Source of the DNA: Phlegmacium glaucopus
Taxonomy: Eukaryota; Basidiomycota; Agaricomycetes; Agaricales; Cortinariaceae
Length of the DNA: 64,000 bases
Assembly: GCA_015039465.1 (NCBI GenBank)
Contig: MU130600.1
Span: 1 to 64,000 of the forward strand
Direction: 5' to 3'
Shown here: positions 21,372 to 32,734 of the stretch, one piece after another
Position numbering within the stretch: the stretch's first letter is position 1
Layout: every line of letters starts with the position of its first letter
Program-made: the position numbers and the translations under genes
Notes under the pieces: model-generated
The model's database searches: none
Told to the model about the DNA's origin: nothing
The model's input: the letters and a program-made list of their open reading frames with translations, nothing else

Positions 21372-23533
21372 GACCGCGCACGTTATAAATCGTTGTTGTT
21401 GTTGTTTATAAACACCAACCAGAGAGCAGTGGACCAGACCTTAGGTCAAGAGACTCCCTGTTGTTCGTTTAGGGAAGGTATAACCTTGACTTGTAACACA
21501 CAGAGGTAAGGGAAAAGAATAGAGAAGAGAAGGAGGAGGATGAAGGTCTTGGAAGATGAATGAGGTATAAGACGAGGATGAGGATGAGCAAGAGAAGAGT
21601 CTTCAGTAAGACTATAGCGGTTGAGGGATAGGGGATAGATTGACAGTAAGGGGCAAGAAAAAGCGAACTTAAGGGAGGAATTCACTGGAATTCCACTGAG
21701 ATGATGAAAGTTGGGGAGTAAGAATGAATTGAACGGAACTACCTATCCTGGTACAAAAGAGCAGTATTTATACCCTAAGGATGAGGCTATGTAAAACAAT
21801 AAAAAGAAAAAAAGTACGCGCTGTCAAAAGAAGAAAGATAAAGAGAGGACAGCTGCGAGAAGAAAAGAACAATGGAAAAGAAGAAGGAACAATAAAAAAA
21901 TCTGTAAAGTGTCAAAGTGTGAGAGAAAAGAAGAGAAGGCAGTGTGCATAGTCCAATAGCAAAAATATATCAACTCCATAGCTGTCAAAATGTGAATGGT
22001 CATGTCAAAAATGTGAAAGGTCCTGAGTCAACACTTGAAAGGCGCAGCCTTGTTCCCGAGAAAACACTACTTGTCCATGGTCCCATGTCGCGCAGCCTTG
22101 ATAACACTTGACACACTGCGAGAATAATCCTCTGCTGCTGATTCATCTGCAATTCCTGCTTAGTCGTGATCCTCCTGAACTTCCTAAATTGTCATAAAGA
22201 GGGTGGGAAGGCTTCAGGTACCGCGTAAATGATGGTTTTGGCAGTGAATGATAAGATAAGAGGTAGATGAGTGAGGATAGGGGACTGAGTGAGATCCAGG
22301 AGCGAGGTATGGCAAGATAGATAGCTGAAGCGAAGACTTGTGGGTCCATAGCCACAACAACGATGACAAAGCCTTTGACATAATGGGAGATGTAGCTGAT
22401 GCGTCCATAAAGGGGCCGTTCTTGAAATGATGGACCGAAGATACGATCAAACGCGAGCCGATGACCGATGCGAATAGTAGATTGATCGCTTTGTTGTATC
22501 ACTAGCCAAGGGACAAACGGATGGTAGATGTTAAGGAGCATGTCGATAGTGTAAATGATAGACAACATAGTGGAAGACATTGAGGATATGATGAGCGATG
22601 AGGATGTTATCGTTGAATGAATGGTTTTGTTGACCAGGAACGCGATTCAGGGTCCCTTCCAAAATAGGTAAGCAAATTCAAAGTCCGCTTATTTTCATGA
22701 TGGCGACTTTTAAGCTTTGTTCTCACGCTACCAATCAGTATTGGTGCGCGACAACGTCACTGGAAGAGAAGGGGTATCCTTCAAGTCACTTGGCGCGTTC
22801 ATAAGTTCGTTCATATTTCCCGTCTTCAACCACGTCACGTTAGATATAAAATCCAAACAGGCGACATAAGTCGGGGTGTTTAGTAAAGACGTGCGTGTCC
22901 ACGCAGCATTGAAGTCAGAATTGTTTGAAGGAGGGCAAGCGCTGCGTGAGAGTGTGTGGTGGGGGCGGGTTTAGTGTATTCCTTCTGAAAGAGCTATACA
23001 ATGTGTCTACCTTTTGGTTCCCATTTTTATGTCGATGGTTACTGTTAACATGAGAAGATGGAAGGATTTGAGGGGTTATCCCGTGTTTCTGTCCGAGGGG
23101 TTTTCTTGTGGAGAAAATGTTAGGTTACGACATACACTATGTCTTACATTATATTCAACCGTTCATTTATGACAACATTTGTTCGGATCGTTCAATATGT
23201 GTATTGGAATGTGTGAGACGATTGTAAACGACTGACATCAATGTCGTCATCAATTTTTTGAAACCAGATCGCATCCGACTATTTGTTCGTGTAGAAGTTT
23301 GTTTGTTGAGAGCCAGCAGAGATTGATATCATTGTTTGCAATCATGAATACTGATGTCCTTCATGTAACTTTTCAGTTGTCGAAGAGGAGAATTCTGCCT
23401 ATATGACTCCCTTTGGAATGTTAGCTTTCTTTGGGCTTTGTTGTCAATTCCTTTTCAATGGAACGATCTCTCAGTTGTCAACGGCATGCAATTTGTGTAA
23501 GTTTCATTGATCGTGCGCTATTGGTGTCTGAGA
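21372..23533. other. Gene-poor region before the assembly gap
   Basis: Mostly purine-rich, low-complexity sequence (21500-21960) and unplaced sequence. A 145-codon minus-strand ORF at 22143-22580 (with FVIVVVAMDPQVF) has no family I recognise and may be chance. A possible LTR end (CTTGTAACA) lies near 21490-21499, but I could not find its partner. Confidence 0.35.
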
Positions 23534-24238
23534 NNNNNNNNNNNNNNNNNNNNNNNNNNNNNNNNNNNNNNNNNNNNNNNNNNNNNNNNNNNNNNNNNNN
23601 NNNNNNNNNNNNNNNNNNNNNNNNNNNNNNNNNNNNNNNNNNNNNNNNNNNNNNNNNNNNNNNNNNNNNNNNNNNNNNNNNNNNNNNNNNNNNNNNNNNN
23701 NNNNNNNNNNNNNNNNNNNNNNNNNNNNNNNNNNNNNNNNNNNNNNNNNNNNNNNNNNNNNNNNNNNNNNNNNNNNNNNNNNNNNNNNNNNNNNNNNNNN
23801 NNNNNNNNNNNNNNNNNNNNNNNNNNNNNNNNNNNNNNNNNNNNNNNNNNNNNNNNNNNNNNNNNNNNNNNNNNNNNNNNNNNNNNNNNNNNNNNNNNNN
23901 NNNNNNNNNNNNNNNNNNNNNNNNNNNNNNNNNNNNNNNNNNNNNNNNNNNNNNNNNNNNNNNNNNNNNNNNNNNNNNNNNNNNNNNNNNNNNNNNNNNN
24001 NNNNNNNNNNNNNNNNNNNNNNNNNNNNNNNNNNNNNNNNNNNNNNNNNNNNNNNNNNNNNNNNNNNNNNNNNNNNNNNNNNNNNNNNNNNNNNNNNNNN
24101 NNNNNNNNNNNNNNNNNNNNNNNNNNNNNNNNNNNNNNNNNNNNNNNNNNNNNNNNNNNNNNNNNNNNNNNNNNNNNNNNNNNNNNNNNNNNNNNNNNNN
24201 NNNNNNNNNNNNNNNNNNNNNNNNNNNNNNNNNNNNNN
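23534..24238. other. Assembly gap (705 N)
   Basis: A run of 705 undetermined bases. The right flank is scrambled TPR-repeat sequence of the NB-ARC gene at 24503-27139, so the gap probably represents an unresolved repeat array. Its true length is unknown. Confidence 0.98.
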
Positions 24239-24512
24239 AGGGTCTGTGGATGTTCTGCACCAAACAGCTTCTTCCTTATCTCTCATCAGCATGAACAAAT
24301 AGCTGAGCAGCCACATACCACCACCAGGGAACACAGAATGAGCCTCCTAGATTTCCCATACTAGTAAGGGTGTCAAGTTATGGACATGCACAAAGAAGCT
24401 GCTTCCTGCATGAACATCACATGACACCCTCACAAGTATGGCAAATCTAGCAAGCACATACCACCATCACGGAACACAGAATGAGGCAGAGCAGTAGCAT
24501 ATTCAAGTCACG
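24239..24512. repeat. Scrambled TPR-repeat fragments in both orientations
   Basis: Pieces of the 126-bp TPR unit occur in mixed orientation. 24241-24285 reads as minus-strand unit. Parts around 24305-24340 and 24385-24512 (ATGGCAAATCTAGCAAGCAC, GAATGAGGCAGAGCAG) read as plus-strand unit. From 24513 onward the array is cleanly minus-strand. No frame is open across it. Confidence 0.7.
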
Positions 24513-27139
24513 GACATGAGGGTGTCTGGATGTTCTGCACCAAGCAGCTTCTTCCTCATATCCATAACTTGAACCTCCAGCTGCTTTGCCTCATCCCACC
24601 TTCCCTGATTATGGTATGTGCTTGCTATATTTGCCATACTTCTGAGGGTGTCTGGATGTTCTGGACCAAGCAGCTTCTTCTGCATGTCCATAACTTGAAC
24701 CTCCAGCTGCTCTGCTTCATCCCACCTTCCCTGATCACTGTATGTGCTTGCTAGATTTGCCATACCTCTGAGGGTCTCTGGATGTTCTGCACCAAGCAAC
24801 TTCTTCCTTGTATCTATAACTTGGACATTCAGCTGTTCTGCCTCATTCCACCTTCCCTGATGATGGTATGTGCTTGCTAGACTTTCCATACTGCTGAGGG
24901 TGTCTAGATGTTCTGCACCAAGCAGCATCTTCCTCATCCCTACAACTTGAACCTCCAGCTTCTCAGCATTGTCCCAGTCTCCATTCTCCTTCATTACTAG
25001 TGAAAAATTGCTCCATTTATCATCATAGTACTGCTCAATATATCCTATCTGCCTTCTCTGCAACTCATTTGCCTTAATATGTGGAAAAATCAACCATCGC
25101 AATACATAATCCTGACTTTCAAATCCCTGTGGAATTGCACAGGACAAGATTATGCTTCCCATCTGACATATTCTTTGCTGCTTGCATTTTGACATTCTCT
25201 CCCGACTCCAAGAGTGCACCAGAGGATGAATGGAGAACATTTTAGATGATTGTCCTCTTTTCATCAAGGAGAATGAGAGAAGGACACTAATCCCTTGTCT
25301 AAATATGAACTCATCCCAGTGACCATCATTGCCCAAGCCAAGCAGAGTATGATCCAGTGAGTTGATTGCCTGAGGTAGCCTTTGAGCTACCTCACTATTG
25401 ACCACATGTTTCCTGGACTCCTCAGCAGCAGATTGGAATATGTCTTCAGAAATATTACTATGATGATAGAAAGCACATATTTGAAGAATTAGGATTGCAA
25501 CCTGGGCAGCCTCTGCATCTCCAGCAGTGGAATAACCACCAGCTCTCCTTTCTATCTCTTTAAAAGATACATCCCAAGTCCCATAGACTGTTCTGTCATA
25601 ATTTGACGCTCCCCTGAATGTAGCATCTGACATGAGAGCCTGACGATGTAAAAAGAATTGTCTCAGATATCTACTGATATCACATTTCCCAGCTTCAATA
25701 TAAGCACCAGCATGATTAACAGCCAGAGGAATGCAGCCAAGCTCAGTAACAATCTCTGTAGCTGCTTCTACATGCTTGGCTGGATCCAAACAGCTAGCTC
25801 TGAGAAGTAGAGATATAGCATCTGCTTTCTGCATTTCAGTGATCTCAATGCTATTCTCAAATGACACAATCCTTCCCATGGATTGGTTTCTGCTAGTAAT
25901 CAGAATATTACCTCTGTTACCTGGGGGAATGAACTTGGCCACCACCTCTGGAGGAGGATCATCAGCATTATCAAACACAATCAACCACTCTTCTTGGAGA
26001 AAAGTTATCCACTGGAGGACAGACTTAACTGAGCCATCCACATGTGAATCTTGTGCAGCAGAAAGGCTAGATATGCCCTTGAGAGACATTTCAATGCTCT
26101 CCTGAGAGGAGGCATCAACCCAGAACACATGTGAATAACTGACAAGAAATGAGGTCCAGTGTTGTGAATGGGCAAGTGAAGAGCCTTACCTGTCAGACAT
26201 TTCTTCTATGAACTTGAGACAAATCTGAGTCTTTCCAATCCCTCCCATTCCCCAGAGGAGACAAGAACGCCTCGAATTCAGTCCATTGTTAGCACAACGA
26301 ACAAAAATCTTCCCAAGTTTATCAAGTATATCCCTCCGTCCAGTAAAGATTAGGCTGGAGTTGGGTTTTTGAGTTACAGGGATATTCATCTGCCCTGCAC
26401 GAGTATTGGGAGGGAGAAAATTGTAGTTCTCGCTAACCTATGTACAGTTATTGCTAAATCATTTACATGACCTACACAAAAGACTTACAAAAGTGCCGCC
26501 AACGATCAGAATATTTTGGGCATTCGCAAACAGACCCGGGACAGATTGTTGAGCCTGCTAATCATCAGCAAAAGCAGAGAACACATCATTGTGTAAGCAA
26601 CTTACGGAGGGATTTGGTTCCGATTCCACGGATCCCAAACTGGCTTGCATTACGGCATCAGGTGAGGAGGGTGAATTTCCTGCTACAGGCGCAACCGCCA
26701 AAGCGGAAACCGAAGTGGAGAGTTGGGATCCATTAGTCTGATCAACGACGATGATTGAGCAATTAGAGTTGTGATAGGCTAAGTTGAACACTCACATTAA
26801 CGCCAGTGGCTGAAACGCTTACAGGAGCAAGGTCATTGATCGCCAAAGTGGAAACCGAAGTAGAGTCTCGGAGGCCATGGGCGGTCTGATCGATAACGAT
26901 GGTTAAATACTTTAAGAATGCAATGTGCGAAGTTGAATGCTCACAGTACCACCAGCGACTTGAAGTGCGCTTGTAGCTGCAGCACTAGCGGGGACGGGTA
27001 GCATGGGATGAGCGGTGCTTTTTTTGATGGTCGATGTCGAAGTGACTGGTTCAGAGCTTAAATCCAGAGCATCGTTGTTGGCTAGGGATGAATATTTTGA
27101 TTTCTTGTATTTGACAATTTTCTTAAAAATGTGCTTCAT
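24503..27139 (-). CDS. NB-ARC/TPR STAND receptor (NLR-like), copy 1, 3' end lost or unresolved
   Basis: This is the paralogue of the gene at 46700-51605. The start MKHIFKKIVKYKKSKYS is basic; short exons encode TAHGLRDSTSVSTLAIND and a Ser/Pro linker, then an exon ending NAQNILIVGGTF. The next exon has the P-loop LLWGMGGIGKTQICLKF, followed by a canonical GT-AG intron at about 26190-26141. The large exon (to 24503) continues with SHVFWVDAS, Walker B WLIVFDNADD, ILITSRN, and GCIPLAVNHAGAY (GLPL motif). Four to five kinesin-light-chain type TPR units (EHPDTLRSMANIASTYH) follow before the frame ends in scrambled repeats beside the gap. STAND receptors bind nucleotide, oligomerise and signal, usually in fungal self/non-self recognition. 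Whether this copy is functional cannot be judged. Confidence 0.8.
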
Positions 27140-27228
27140 ATCGTTGAACAGAGAGGTTCGATGATGGGAGTCAGAAAGTAAGATGCCCTCGATTACATAA
27201 TCCTCTCTGGACCAGACCTATGACAGGC

Positions 27229-27733
27229 TGTGCGAAAAGGAACCTCTCGATATGACGACCTGTACGCCGGGACTTCCCGTGAGTGAGCGCCCGTTACGAG
27301 CTTTCGGACATTACCGGCCTTCTAAAAAAGGTGCATCGCATGCCTGTCAATGCTGGACAAGTACTGTTGACCATGCTCATCTCGAGGCACCATCACTGAC
27401 TTAGATATCACCCAGAAGATCGTTGTTGCTCGTAAACACAGTTTTGTCCTCCTCCGAGAGGCTGTTGAGGTGTGTGAGAGGCGGTCTTGAGGTGTTGCTA
27501 CCAGATGTGAAATCTCAGCTGTAGAGCAGGTACGGAGAAACTGAATCATTTCATTGTGTTCTGTAGTAAATTCCATGGTGTACATAAAAGTGGAGACGAA
27601 AGATAGGGAGAAACAGCTGCCGTTTTTGAGCGATGCACCTTTTTTGGAAGGCCGGTAATGTCCGAAAGCTCGTAACGGGCGCTCACTCATGGGAAGTCCC
27701 GGTTTTCCAGTCGTGAGGTCCCTTTTTCGCACA
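27229..27733. mobile_element. Inverted-repeat (MITE-like) element with ~105-bp arms
   Basis: The left arm (27229-27339) begins TGTGCGAAAAGGAACCTC and the right arm (27630-27733) ends GAGGTCCCTTTTTCGCACA. The arms include CATTACCGGCCTTC and its complement. The centre is about 290 bp with no supported gene. It sits upstream of the start of NB-ARC copy 1. I could not fix the target duplication. Confidence 0.7.
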
Positions 27734-29463
27734 TCTCATATCGACGAGTCTACTTCAAATACATCTCCAAAATCATCCCAATCCGGGACCATATCTGCTA
27801 CAACTTTGGTTTGTTCGTCAATCTTCCTCCTCATCTCCAATATCCCGTGCTAGGACAACATCATGATCCCCAGGCAAAACAGCATCCGAGCCGAGTGCCT
27901 TGGCCATCGGACGAACCTCGTCACCGACTCACCCCTTAGTTTGCCCCTTCGACAGGCTTCTCCAGATCTGAATGCTAAACCTCCCTCTCGTGCTCCCTCA
28001 CCTCCCAGAGGTACATAAATTGATAAACTTCCGATCCTTGACTGAGTAAGTCTGTAGTAATAACTGGCAGGCTGCACCCGATGATCAAGAATTATGCCCA
28101 AAAGTCCGTGTTCTGGAAGCCTGACGAGCAGACTACGTGATTGTTCCCATTGAGCTTGACAGATGGGGGCATGATATCAATCGACGTTAGTTGGATTCCA
28201 TTGGATGCCATCGGGTGTCGTGCAAAGGTTTGACTCAGTGCTATGTCCCAACGGAGTTCACTGGAGTTTCTCGGTCAGGGCGGTATATGACTGGCTGGAG
28301 CCCGACTGGACACAAACAGACCTTAGGTTTCCTACGACCTTCTCTTACATTGGAAAGTAGTTGCCGCTCACTAAATGACCTGGAGCCTCCGCGTAAATGT
28401 TCCATGCTCTAGATGTGAAGATTTTGCTAACTCACTTGTGAGTTATTTCCTCCTTCACTACTAGAAAGTATATTTACCTCCTGTAACCACCACTAGATGC
28501 CAACCAAACCTTTCCCAATCATCGTCAACGTACAACCGGAATGTGTATTAGCAGCCCTGCAGATCTTGCGACGGTGATGACGAGAAAACTCGACTTGATA
28601 CCTTGCAGCCTTTACCAAAAACTTCCTTCAACTGCCAAGCGCCGTTTTAAAGACGTCTGACAGGTAGAATCGTTGGCACTTTGGAGGAAAACGCGAAGGA
28701 GATAGCTGGAAGAGCTTACATTTTCAAAATGCTGTTGTCGTCCTAACCAGTGGAACATTCATGGGGAGATTTATTGATACCGCTCTCTCCCAGGGCCTCG
28801 AGTCTATATAGTTGACTAGTCCACACAAAATATATCTCTCTCAGGGTATCAAAAATATTTTTTAAATCCATTTTTAGTAAACTCTTTTAAGCCATTGGGA
28901 TTCGAGTCCCGGGGCCCCTTGGCAAAAGGTTTACATGGACAGCAGCTCAGGAGGTGGACATCTTGGCGAAGAAGGTTCTGGCATTTATTGAACTTGAAAA
29001 TCCAATGTTTGGTAGAGGCCAAGCATCGTCTTGTATCTCCTACTTGTTCACTCATTCCTGTATAGAGCTGATTGCATAATGGTTGGCAGTATATGGTTCA
29101 TTTCAAAAACAGTGTATTTAGATAGTTTCATCACTCTTGACTATGAGAGAGAAAAAAAAAGGTTCAATCGACGGTGAATCTTCTGGGTCTGGCGAGGCTA
29201 TAAAGCATAACAAACTAAATCGTACGTGGGTACCCATAGAAACAGCCTTCTCTGGCTGCGGCTGCAGAGCTCAAAAAAAATGGGGCCAAAGTTAGGGCAG
29301 ACGACGGATATGGTTAGGAACCAGGCATAACTTGATGCCCCCGGCCTCCAGACGTGGATACATATGGTTTCCGATGGTCGCAGGGGTTATTTGTGTTGTG
29401 CTGCTTGAACAAGAGACGATAAAGAAGGCGGGTGAGGGAATCCTCCTCCTAGCAAAATCTATG
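27734..29463. other. Gene-free or unresolved stretch
   Basis: Several short ORFs on both strands but none with a recognisable domain or consistent splicing. The segment 28888-28923 (GGGATTCGAGTCCCGGGG followed by CCCCTTGG) resembles an RNA polymerase III B box and recurs in mutated form near 61971-61997, so a tRNA-derived repeat is possible. Confidence 0.3.
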
Positions 29464-30260
29464 TTAAACAATGTCTACGAAAAATGTCGAACTCACGAAG
29501 GAGACCTCTTTTCCAAATAACTGGTTAGCCCTCCTTCGGATGGTGCCTAGGCATTCAAAAAGAAACGGTGGCTTCAGGTGATGAACTGTTATAGGGTACG
29601 GATTTGCTCGCTCGAGGATCACTTCAACGCAACGTAAGTGGCAGAGACTTTTGAAGTGGTCCACGATAAAAGCCACGCAGATCTTGAGCACCTCAGTAGA
29701 TAGATATCCCAGAGCATACAAATCGCCAATGTAGGCGGCCGCTGCTAAAGGGTCGACAGCATCTAGGCCAAGATCAAACTGGCTGGAATTGTCATCAGCA
29801 ACGTCGCAGTGAGGCGAGTCGAAGAGCACGTTCTGCATGACCCGCTACTAATGAGTCTAGTTATAAACGCGTCTGGGAAAATATTTACCTTCCAATAGTT
29901 GATATATGTCGAGATTCCACGATCAACTACCTCATATCTCACATCTAAGCATAGTCGAACGTCCGCTTGGTACAGGGTTTGGATCATCTGCCGCACAATA
30001 AGAGAGATCGTTCCAGTGTGGTCGATTTGACGCATTGCAGCAGCGTTGATGCGGGCAAGAACTTCTCCAATGGGTTCCTTTCGAAAGGCAATCGTGCTTG
30101 CGAGGGCCACAGCGTTGCTCTCGATGAATTGAGGATGACAGGTAGCATATTCGGCTGTCCGAGCAGTTGTCATCTGTATGAATGTAGGATAGTGAGCAAG
30201 CTCCAAATTTCAGATTGGATAGGACTAAGGACGAACCATCGACTCACGCATTATATATGA
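29464..30260 (-). CDS. Hypothetical protein, possibly MIF4G-like (fragmentary)
   Basis: The minus strand encodes MTTARTAEYATCHPQF and ALASTIAFRKEPIGEVLARINA, then, across a probable intron near 29880-29850, PLAAAAYIGDLYALGYL, STEVLKICVAFIVDHF and HLRCVEVILERANPY. The pattern of one long helix with YIGDLY...L...V..C followed by a short helix and a C.E.IL motif resembles the last repeats of MIF4G (eIF4G middle) domains, but the match is by eye and weak. The start is not established and coding sequence may extend upstream of 30260. The ORF ends at 29464. A related piece lies at 30800-31069. Confidence 0.35.
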
Positions 30261-30799
30261 AATTCCGAGGCTTGAACCAAAGAGGTCTGTCAAAAAACTC
30301 CAAAGAGGGATGGGCCACTTTGAACAGTGACTACAACACGTTTCCATAGAGGAACAACTATGTTCCATTGGTCGCTGGCCACAGAAAGGGCCACGATACA
30401 CAGGAAGCCACATATGGAGAGAAGCTTCAACCTGGACAAAAAGTCGGCGGTTCTCGCTATCCACCGGGCGGGGATATAGACCTTCAGAAGGATGCCGCGA
30501 GTTCCAGTGCGTTGATATCGCTAATGGGAAAAAAATACAAAGCCACATCGTCATACCTACAACGATTCATGGGCAATACAATAATCCTTCAAAAGGGCGT
30601 AAGCATAGATTTTTATGCAGGTTGACAAGACACACTTTACTTATGGATGCAAATCAGGTACAGGTTCAACAGACTTTGCTCTTTGTGTTCCACTCTCTCT
30701 GGACCTGAAAAAGGGGCACAATGACATCATTATACAATAATTGGGCGTTGAAAAATGGATGCATTAGAGCCATTCTTAACGTCAGCTTGTCGCAAGCAT

Positions 30800-31069
30800 T
30801 TAAGACCATCGGTCATTGAGCGTTACATCAAAGAGAACATGCGTAGCTGGTGTGATTGCAGGGCTGGTAGCAAGAGCGTCCATGAAAAGATGGAGGAATA
30901 CCGACAAGGTTGAAATTTCTATTGTTGGCTCACCCATAACTAGGGATGGGTTCAGCATTTCATAGACAGCAAGGTGACCTATGTAGGAAGCTCTTAGTGA
31001 CCCTATTGTGCGGTTTGCAAGAAGCAACATGGTTACAAATTGGGAAGGGCTGACTAACTTAAGGGCCAT
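30800..31069 (-). CDS. Hypothetical, related to the preceding MIF4G-like fragment
   Basis: This 89-codon ORF (MALKLVSPSQFVTMLLLANR...) contains LRASYIGHLAVYEML, similar to AAYIGDLYALGYL in the gene at 29464-30260, followed by TLSVFLHLFMDALATS. It may be a fragment of a duplicated relative or an exon of one longer minus-strand gene spanning 29464-31069. No other support. Confidence 0.25.
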   Translation of the reverse strand: MALKLVSPSQFVTMLLLANRTIGSLRASYIGHLAVYEMLNPSLVMGEPTIEISTLSVFLHLFMDALATSPAITPATHVLFDVTLNDRWS

Positions 31070-31139
31070 AGAACAGCTCTAAGTTTAACGTCACTTTATT
31101 ATTTTTGTTGCCAGCTGACCGTCGTCGCCATCCAATACC

Positions 31140-31818
31140 ATGTTCAACTCCGCAGCTCGCAGCTTACTCGCATCTTCTCTACGGGCAAAGCCAGTTGCAA
31201 AAACTCTGTTCAACTGTCCCCCGTTACGTACCATCATCACCGTCAAAGAAGTCAAGGTATTTTTACATATCTCCTTGGCTCGGAGCGATGATCTCTAATA
31301 TTTGTCTGTCAATAGTATACAGCCCATGCTACTGCACAAGGCGCAGGTCGCAATGGTCATATCAAATCGAATGGACTGGAGCTCAACTTTGCGTTGCCTA
31401 AGCAACTAGGTGGTAGTGGAAAGGGCGAAAACCCAGAACAGCTTTTTGCGATGGGTTACGCAGGTAAGTGACTCAAGGTAATCAAGATAATGCTAGCATG
31501 TTAAAGGCTTGACCGGGTGATTTAGCGTGCTTTCTTGGAGCTATCCAAGCTATGGCCAAGCGTTTGGGAAAGCAGGAAATGGGGAATAAAGCGGTCGTTC
31601 ACGCTAGCGTCCACATTGGAGAGGCCGATAGTATGCCAGGCTTTGGTCTTGCCGTTGATATCAAGGTCGAGGGCGTTGACGAAGAACTTTTGAAGGCTGG
31701 CCATGAAGTATGTTTAACTGATGATGGATGGTTGTGCTTTTACTAAAAACTTCCTTAGTTCTGCCCGTACAGTCGTGCGCTCGCCCATGGAGCCGTAGTT
31801 AATGTCTCTGTGGCTTAA
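31140..31818 (+). CDS. Organic hydroperoxide resistance protein (Ohr/OsmC family)
   Basis: Thiol peroxidase that reduces organic hydroperoxides. Four exons (31140-31256, 31316-31463, 31526-31707, 31759-31818) give a protein of 168 residues. The first 25 residues (MFNSAARSLLASSLRAKPVA) are rich in Arg, Ser and Ala and lack acids, which suggests a mitochondrial targeting peptide. The body shows YTAHATAQGAGRNGHIKS, LPKQLGG, NPEQLFAMGYAACFLGA (peroxidatic Cys) and FCPYSRALAHGAVVNVSVA (resolving Cys), the two-cysteine signature of Ohr. All introns are GT-AG and phases close exactly. It is an intact gene of the type shared by bacteria and many fungi. Confidence 0.93.
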
Positions 31819-32734
31819 CTCCGTGTGTAACAGTCGGTGCAGGGTTGTAAAAACCAAAAGCGTTGGACTGAATTCCAATTTCGTTGATGAATAACTCAGA
31901 CGAATGTTGTGGGCCCTTCTCCATTATGAAACTATCATGCGCAACATTACACTCTTTTATAAAAAACCACTCGCCCGTTATCCCATGCAAAATTCTGCGA
32001 TTAGTAATTGCCGCAATATTTACTGCAGTTGCGATGGCCTTTACTTCCTCGCTGCCCCTAGTAGCATCCCCACGCAATCACCGTCACCTTCACTGTACGC
32101 TCTAATCTGATGGTGCTCCGCTATTTCAGTTTCATTTATCCTTCATAACAGTGTTTTTCTTTTGCTCGTTCGTACCCTCGAGCAGATTGCAAACTAGGCA
32201 ACGCCGTGGATTTTGCCCTCCAGACAACACTCCATTGATTGCCCTGATCACCATTCTGGTTTAGTATTCGCGAAAGCACCCCTTAATTCTCAACCTGGGT
32301 TTAGGCTATGGAATACACAGTTGATGAGAAGAACATTGATTACACCAACTAAGGATGGAAACCCTCCGTCGTTGTCAGTAAGGTTTCAGGTTTATTGTGG
32401 TGGTTTGTATGTGCTTATACAAATCCTTCTGTCCTCAGCTTCATTTTCTCGGAATTCCTTCAGAATGGCAGGGGTATATGATGATGGTTTAACACTAGGG
32501 TTAATGGATGCTACCGTTTTTTATGGTCTTTATAGTTACAATGCACAATCTATCACATTGAATCAAATATCTGTTGCTTATAAGTAGTACGTTATAGTGA
32601 CACTGCAGTAATGTGACGCACAAGCAACTTGATCTTGACCTGATCACTTGAAGTTGTTCCTTGACCACATACTAAAAGGCTACCATCTATTCATTACAAG
32701 AGGCGCATTCTTGGCAATAATATAGTTGGAGACC
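31819..32734. other. Intergenic between Ohr and Mio genes
   Basis: About 900 bp. A 124-codon ORF at 32213-32587 and minus-strand ORF at 31799-32077 have no recognisable domain and no matching splice context. It presumably contains the Ohr terminator and the Mio promoter. Confidence 0.4.

Noticed and set aside
22143..22580. 145-codon ORF as a gene
   Set aside because: No domain, no splice partner and no conserved motif; too weak to call.
23431..24364. Long ORFs across the N run
   Set aside because: They exist only because undetermined bases contain no stop codons.
27322..27732. 136-codon minus-strand ORF
   Set aside because: It lies entirely within the inverted-repeat element and spans both arms; no domain.
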